NCBI GenBank assembly: GCA_031772625.1
Contig: CM062804.1
Coordinates: 1,023,913,208 to 1,023,977,207, forward strand
Length of the DNA stretch: 64,000 bases
Direction of reading: 5' to 3'
Source: Pinus tabuliformis
Lineage: Eukaryota > Streptophyta > Pinopsida > Pinales > Pinaceae
Below, one piece after another: positions 58,697-64,000 of the stretch. Each line of letters opens with the position of its first letter. Positions within the stretch are counted from its first letter, which is position 1. The notes below the pieces were generated by a model. The model was not told the DNA's origin. It searched no databases and saw only the letters and a program-made list of their open reading frames with translations. The position numbers and the translations under genes are program-made.

Positions 58697-59362
58697 CAGT
58701 TACCAATAATAATGCTCTACTATTGCCTTTGAATTCTTTCAAAATAAATTTTCAAACCAAGCTTAAGCAAAAATTTAAAAAAATCTACACACCTTTTTTC
58801 ACTTTGTAGGAGCTTGATATTGCCTCTGATGTATCTCTGTACTTTTCAATCATCTATTTCTGAATTTGTGACCTATAGTAGCTCTCTGTGTCCTATTTCC
58901 AATGCCACCAGTCTAATCCAAATTGGATTCTCCAAGAAAGCGTTATGCACAATCTCCCAAGATGACCTGATTATAGACCTTTCAAGAAGAGCGAAGTTGT
59001 ATGAAGTTCCACGTGTACAATTTTCGATATTTGGTTCTGAAAACGATATACAATAAACTACAGTCCGTCCTCTTTCTGTACCTTCTTACGAAATTTCAAT
59101 CTGATTCCCAGAGAGAAAGTTATGACAATTTTCCCCAGGTCACCTGTTTTGAATGTAATTCAGGAGTCTGCAAAAATACCAACTTCCTCAGATCATATCT
59201 CCGAAAATATCACGCGAAAAGCTCTGAAATTTGGACCCAAGGTTCAGCGTGATTTATTCTCAAATGGGTTTTTTTTTGCGACTTCTGAAACATCACAGAA
59301 AAACAGTTATAGCGAAAATGCCACGATGACCGGTTTGGAGCAGCGAAACCCTAGAATCCAAA

Positions 59363-59374
59363 GCTCTGATACCA
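59363..59374 (-). other. Primer binding site, initiator-Met type
   Basis: The minus strand reads TGGTATCAGAGC, two bases past the 5' LTR, a perfect match to the initiator-Met primer site. Confidence 0.93.
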
Positions 59375-59376
59375 AA

Positions 59377-59709
59377 TGTTATGAAACCAGCTCAAGAAAA
59401 GATAGAAAAGATAGATCAACGCCTTAGAATTCAGCCTCTTCAAGGGGGCAACCTCCTTTACATTACATAAATGAACAATTCTTTGATGATTCAAATGACA
59501 AAACCTCCTTTCTATATATAGGAGTCTAAGGAGTCACAATATAATCCAGCCGACCTAACAATATTAATATAAAGCCACAAAAATAACAATAGAGGGATTC
59601 TATGGGGCACAGAAATAACAATATGGGGGTAATAGGGGCACAACAATATAAATAAAGGGTATAACTATAATAGTAATGGGGTAATCACTAGTATTATAGG
59701 GACACAACA
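59377..59709 (-). mobile_element. 5' LTR of chromodomain element copy 2
   Basis: On the plus strand it starts TGTTATGAAACC and ends AGGGACACAACA, followed by the GTGAG duplication. It is 333 bp long with four differences from the other LTR. Confidence 0.93.
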
Positions 59710-59789
59710 GTGAGGTATATTGAGAAAAACTTGTGGCAATAGAGCAAGTTTAGAAGAGTGGAAATGATGAGCCAAAAAGTGGGAAATGA

Positions 59790-60368
59790 TCTTCAATAGA
59801 ATTAGGTCCTAAATGGGCTCATCAAATTTAGGTATCAGAATTTGGTTGTATACTTTTTGTAGCTAAAAATATAAATGAAACACGGAGTTTTGAGAGTACA
59901 ATAGTTTTTCTTCTTAAAGCAAGATCTAATGATCCTGGAGAGGGTGAATTTGGGGTCATACTTAATCATCCATTTCATAGGTGTATTAGAGACATGCGAC
60001 CTACAAATCTATATTTGGCTACAATATTTGTAGATTTTCCACTACATTTTGGTGGGCTGCTTGAAGCAAGTATGTTCCTATTAACTATAGGTGAAAATGT
60101 TCTTACAGGTTTTGATAAAGTTATTCTCAATTTGTGTTATGGTGCTAGGAACAATTTACACTCTATAGCAGAACTTGTGAGGAATGAAGTGCCTCAACAT
60201 GAAAAAATTTGGTTCTTTCTTAGGTATGTAGGTTTGGAATTCAATCAATTGAAGGAGTTGTCCTTATATTATTAGTATGTAGTAGCCTATAGCCCCAACC
60301 TAATCACTGCTTTCTCTTCTTCACGTCTTGGCTTGTGGGAGAAATTTTTGCAGCTTATGGGAGGTTGA
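59790..60368 (+). pseudogene. UPF0301/DUF179 (AlgH-like) gene copy, broken
   Basis: One frame reads GPKWAH, GCILFVAKNINETRSFEST, ARSNDPGEGEFGVILNHP, MRPTNLYLATIFVDFPLHFG, GARNNLHSIAELV and SLWEK-like text ending LWEKFLQLMGG. This is the order found in plant DUF179 proteins, which are relatives of bacterial AlgH of unknown biochemical role. In-frame TAG stops lie at 59829-59831 and 60273-60275. The second replaces the tryptophan of a usual YWYV block and the frame then continues to a TGA at 60366-60368. Upstream of 59790 the frame is closed. No introns interrupt this part, so it may be a processed copy or a single large exon. The chromodomain element ends about 80 bp upstream. Confidence 0.8.
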
Positions 60369-62321
60369 AACATTGAACTTAATACAAATCCAAAGCAAGG
60401 AAATCTATAATTTATATTAGTTTTCATGCAAATAGTATATTCTTATGTACGTTAGCTATTTCCATTATGGGATAATTGATCCATTTCACTTTCCTTTTGA
60501 AAAATGATTGGTAGAAAGTAAAATTACTTGATCAGAGTGCATGTTGAATACTTAAGAATGAATCAAGGCTATCATAAAATATCAGTCTGAGGTGACTTTC
60601 ATTTGTAAATATATTATATTAATTTTGTAGGTTAACATTATGGCTGACATGAGTGAAGAATCAATATGAAATGGTTCAACATTCTTGAAAAATCTTCAAA
60701 GATTACATTTTGTGCATAATATATGGTAACATATTTCTATCTCTATCAATCCTTGGAGTGAAAATATTTTTATCAAGGAACAAAAGGGAATATTTGATTG
60801 CAGAGTTTGGTTAATAATTAAGGATAAAAAGTAACCAAAGGAAGAAGAGAAAAAACACCAAAATCCAATCATGAGATGTTTGGATGTGTGTCTAGATTCT
60901 CTATTATTTCTAATTTATTCAAAATATAACATCAATGTTGATATCTTAGTCAGTTTCTAACCATTGTCTATTTATGAAGAGATGAGCTCCTCTTTTGAAA
61001 TAAGTAAGCTAAAATAACCAAACTACAAGTATTTGATACCAACCATAGGATTCATGTTCACCTCATCATCTTCCATGTTTTCGTGCTTTTTTGTTTATGT
61101 GGCCAATGTAGATGCAACTACATCCCACATTCAGAATGAAATTAATGGAAACTTCAACCCCTGCATTCATAAAGAGACTATTACAACCCATAAACTCCAA
61201 TTAAGGAAATCTACTTCACCTTGTAAAATCACATAAGATACTATAGATTAATATCAAAATTTTTATAAAAGAGGTTCCATTAAACTTCAGAAGAATTACA
61301 ATGGTTCTGCAATATCATGCACCACAAGCAACCCATTTTCATAGGCAGGACATGCCCTTGAGGAGAAACAATTAATCACAAGCACTTTAGCTAAGTTGTC
61401 AGAAGAAGGAGCCTCAAAAACTCAAGGATGTGCACTTGGCACGAACTACTTATTCATGCTTTTGTGAGAATTGAAGATTTGTGGGTGGCCTAGATTACCA
61501 CTGCCTTCGATGCTAAAAACATAGATATTACTTACAACCAATACCCGCAGATGATGTTTTCAGTAGTTAGAACCAATAAGCATTAAAGTGTTGTGGAGAT
61601 GATTTTCTAGTAAATCTCAAAGTAAACATGAATAACAAATTATGATTATGATAAATTTTCATAATTTAGCATTTAACAAATATCAACAATGAAGAGCGAA
61701 AAAAGGATAGTAAAATACAAGCATTTTCCTTCTTATTCTCCTCTTCTTCGAGACGCCTCTTCTCTTCCTTTTACCAGAGAGCTTCTTCCATCTTCAAATC
61801 GCTGCACATAAAAACATGATCCTAAATAAATCATTATTATCTGTGTTACTTTGAAGCATTAAGTAGTGAAATGGCTTCAAACCTTGGTAATGTATGTACA
61901 AAAAAACATTGGAAAAATAGAAAGTGTAGGGACAAACCGATGAATATAAGAGGAATTATTATGATTAGTGACTTCTTGCTAGGAATAGTTGCAGGGGTTC
62001 CATGGCGTGAGGTTCATGCTAGAAAGTAGATATTGATTTTTGGTCCTCTAATAATGTTTTTGATCAGGTATGCTACTTTGCAAATCCCTTACGCATGTAA
62101 ATAAATTTTATAAAGGCAGCGGGAAATTGTCTAGAAGTATGGTTGTGGTCACAACTCCTTGTTCCGCAACAACGAGAACCAAGAATGACACAAATGCTAA
62201 TATGTTTTCATTTTTCTTCTTAAAAAGGAAATTGGTCTCTCCACACTCTATGCAAGAAATAACACTGACATGAGTAAGACATTGACTAAGTCGTTAATGG
62301 AAGAGGGGGAAAGGAAATTGT
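60369..62321. other. No certain gene; exon-like stretch at 61738-61803
   Basis: This is mostly AT-rich non-coding DNA. On the minus strand, 61803-61738 reads as a charged helix (LKMEEALW, stop, KEEKRRLEEEENKKENA). It is preceded by an acceptor-like TTTTTATGTGCAG and followed by a donor-like GTATTT. It could be a decayed exon of a coiled-coil protein. Other short frames have no resemblance. Confidence 0.35.
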
Positions 62322-62472
62322 AATGAAAATATCATTCCTAATATTATTTTATTAGTTTTTTAATTTTTTAGGTTTTTAATTTATTGGGAGAAATTTCAAT
62401 TAAAATATCATTCTTAGTATTATTTTATTATTATTTTGATTTCTTATGTTTTTAATTTATTGGGAGAAATGT
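62322..62472. repeat. Tandem duplication of about 75 bp
   Basis: Two adjacent units share AAAATATCATTCYTARTATT and TTTTTAATTTATTGGGAGAAAT. They are at 62322-62390 and 62396-62472. Confidence 0.75.
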
Positions 62473-62555
62473 AGTTGCACTTCTAATTGTGGCTAGAGGC
62501 TCTCTAACCTTTATGGTAGATATGTTGCCATGTCTAGTTAAAGGTGTAATGTCTC

Positions 62556-62692
62556 GTTAAACATTTTGACTCGGTAAAAATAAACAAAATGAAATATAAA
62601 TATAAATAAAATCCTAACATAGTAGATATGTTCTAATGTTTTTGTTAAACATTTTGACTCAATAAAAATAAAATAAAATAAAATAAAATTTC
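62556..62692. repeat. Direct repeat with AAAAT microsatellite
   Basis: GTTAAACATTTTGACTC occurs at about 62557 and 62646, each followed by an A-rich tract. The second tract is a pure AAAAT repeat of about five units (62664-62690). A GAA run follows at 62890-62905. Confidence 0.7.
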
Positions 62693-62905
62693 TAATTAAT
62701 TGTTCAAATTCCCGTAGATCCATCTTAACTCCAGATCCATCAAGCACCAAGAGGGATCAAATATCTTGAGATGAAAATATCTTTTAGAGTGAAAAGAAAT
62801 GTCATTCCTCTAAGTGTTTGGTAGATCTATAATTAAGATGGATCTAGGTTGGTATAAAAGCAAGTTATGATTATTTAAAAAAACAACAGAAGAAGAAGAA
62901 GAAGA

Positions 62906-63154
62906 AAGTAAGAGATAGGTATCACAATGTTAAACTTTTTATTTTATTTTAAAACATTACTATATAATTATAAATATTTAGTCTTTATTTAAGCATGCTA
63001 TATAATTATAAAAATTTAGTCCTTGCATAGTATTGATAAACTTTGCTAGTTAGGCATAAGCATCTATGCTTAACCAACATGTTTTAATTGAACCTAAGGG
63101 AAGCACCTTAAATTATAAAAAAATTTGAAATTTCCATTTAGTGGTAAATAATGC
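62906..63154. other. No gene recognised
   Basis: This is AT-rich DNA. TATAATTATAAA followed by a TTTAGTC block occurs twice, near 62963 and 63000. Nothing else is supported. Confidence 0.45.
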
Positions 63155-64000
63155 TACATTGTCACCACCCAACCATAGGAAACATTCTACCACCTCCTAT
63201 AAGCCAATTACTATTGAAAAATTAACCACAAAATATAGAATTGTGTTGTCTCCATCACGACCAACCCATTGTAGTCCTCAATGATCATATACCTAACGGA
63301 AACATGATTCCACTTACATTTCACTCATTAATGATGTTTCCTTTTGATTGCTAACACATTATTCAACACATTTCCAATTTACATCATCCTCCCCTAACAT
63401 TATTTTACAATGGTTATTCATGATCAACCCTTGTTAAGGGGATCTCCTAGTCCACATCAAACTAGTACACCATCATATTTGTCTCATGAAACAACCTAAG
63501 TCACTCATAGAGTATACCAAACATATAAAATAATTTTCCACTCTTGGTCATGTTTACCTGACATGCCATCTATTGTGCCATTTCTAATGGCACCTCAAGT
63601 AATATCCTTGCATTCTCCCCACACTTTAATTGTTGGGACCTTCATCAACATGGATCCATTGGCTTCTCTAATGAACAGGGAATTGATGGTGAAGAGATAC
63701 TTTTTAATTTTTTCATTTAAATTTGATGTTGATACCATTTGTCATTAGGGTAAACTTTTCAATCCACCTAAGAATCTAATATCAATCAAGAAGCCTAGTT
63801 TTTTATGGCATTGTCATGACATTAATAGTTGTGCATAACCATCAACCTCTTGTATCACTCAAACTATCCTTAGCCAACATGTACTAACCAAACCCAAGTT
63901 AGGAAATTTAAACTATAGGAAATGTTTTAGTGCTTGTTTCATTATAGGTGATTTTGTTTCATCGTGATGAGCCTAGGTATTGCAATAAGAATGCTACAAT
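63155..64000. repeat. Dispersed repeat family, copy 2 (cut by window end)
   Basis: This is a diverged direct copy of 22895-23760, with the same ordered landmarks TCACCACCCA, GTTGTCTC, TCATATACCTA, GATGTTTCCTT, TCCTAGTCCACA, GGCACCTCAAG and CTTTAATTGTT. Similarity continues loosely to the end of the window, including the CTTGTATC and GCCAACATGT blocks. Confidence 0.65.

Larger units (their letters stand above)
53850..59709 (-). mobile_element. Chromodomain Ty3 element (Reina type), copy 2, inverted
   Basis: LTRs of 333 bp (53850-54182 and 59377-59709) differ at only four positions. GTGAG at 53845-53849 and 59710-59714 is a perfect target duplication. The minus-strand primer site (59363-59374) is a perfect initiator-Met match. 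It belongs to the same family as 44094-49952 but in the opposite orientation, 3.9 kb away. Low LTR divergence makes it the youngest insertion in the window. Confidence 0.95.

Overview
This window looks like intergenic DNA from a land plant with a large, repeat-rich genome. Nearly every recognisable coding stretch is a piece of an LTR retrotransposon of a plant type: Ty1/copia, a chromodomain Ty3 of Reina type, Athila/Tat-like Ty3, and two other Ty3 lineages. Primer sites match initiator-Met tRNA or, in one case, tRNA-Asp. The only host-like gene recognised is a broken UPF0301/DUF179 (AlgH-like) copy. No intact host gene, rRNA, tRNA or CRISPR array is visible. A conifer-like genome would fit, but that is a guess. 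A 100-base run of N at 20981-21080 marks an assembly gap.

Layout. 1-4400 is very AT-rich and carries old direct duplications at two scales plus a MITE-like inverted-repeat element (3479-3725). 4400-17200 is a pile of decayed retroelement pieces, mainly two minus-strand Athila/Tat-like relics (one at 6961-13411, split by a 2.8 kb insertion; one at 13418-15356) followed by a 1.26 kb LTR and a copia scrap. 17200-24100 has no genes but several degenerate 50-60 bp tandem arrays. 24114-30286 is a complete minus-strand LTR element with 2.1-2.2 kb LTRs, a perfect 5-bp target duplication and only a broken gag inside.

31204-50352 is a nest: an old plus-strand Ty3 gag/protease region is interrupted by three later elements. 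These are a 6.17 kb copia element (32677-38849), a 3.65 kb minus-strand Ty3 deletion derivative (39957-43603) and a 5.86 kb chromodomain Ty3 element (44094-49952). Host reading frame resumes after each one. A second, younger copy of the same chromodomain family lies in the opposite orientation at 53850-59709 with a perfect target duplication. Both copies keep a 4485-nt polyprotein frame of identical length, broken only by stop codons at different places. The UPF0301/DUF179 pseudogene starts about 80 bp beyond the second copy. 60400-64000 holds short tandem duplications and a diverged copy of a repeat also found at 22895-23760.

The genes do not form a working pathway. The window is a record of insertions, deletions and decay. 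The features most worth a second look are the inverted pair of chromodomain elements, the pol III-like B-box and conserved hairpin in the LTRs of the gag-only element, its three repeated hairpins, and the tandem arrays at 18340-20812.
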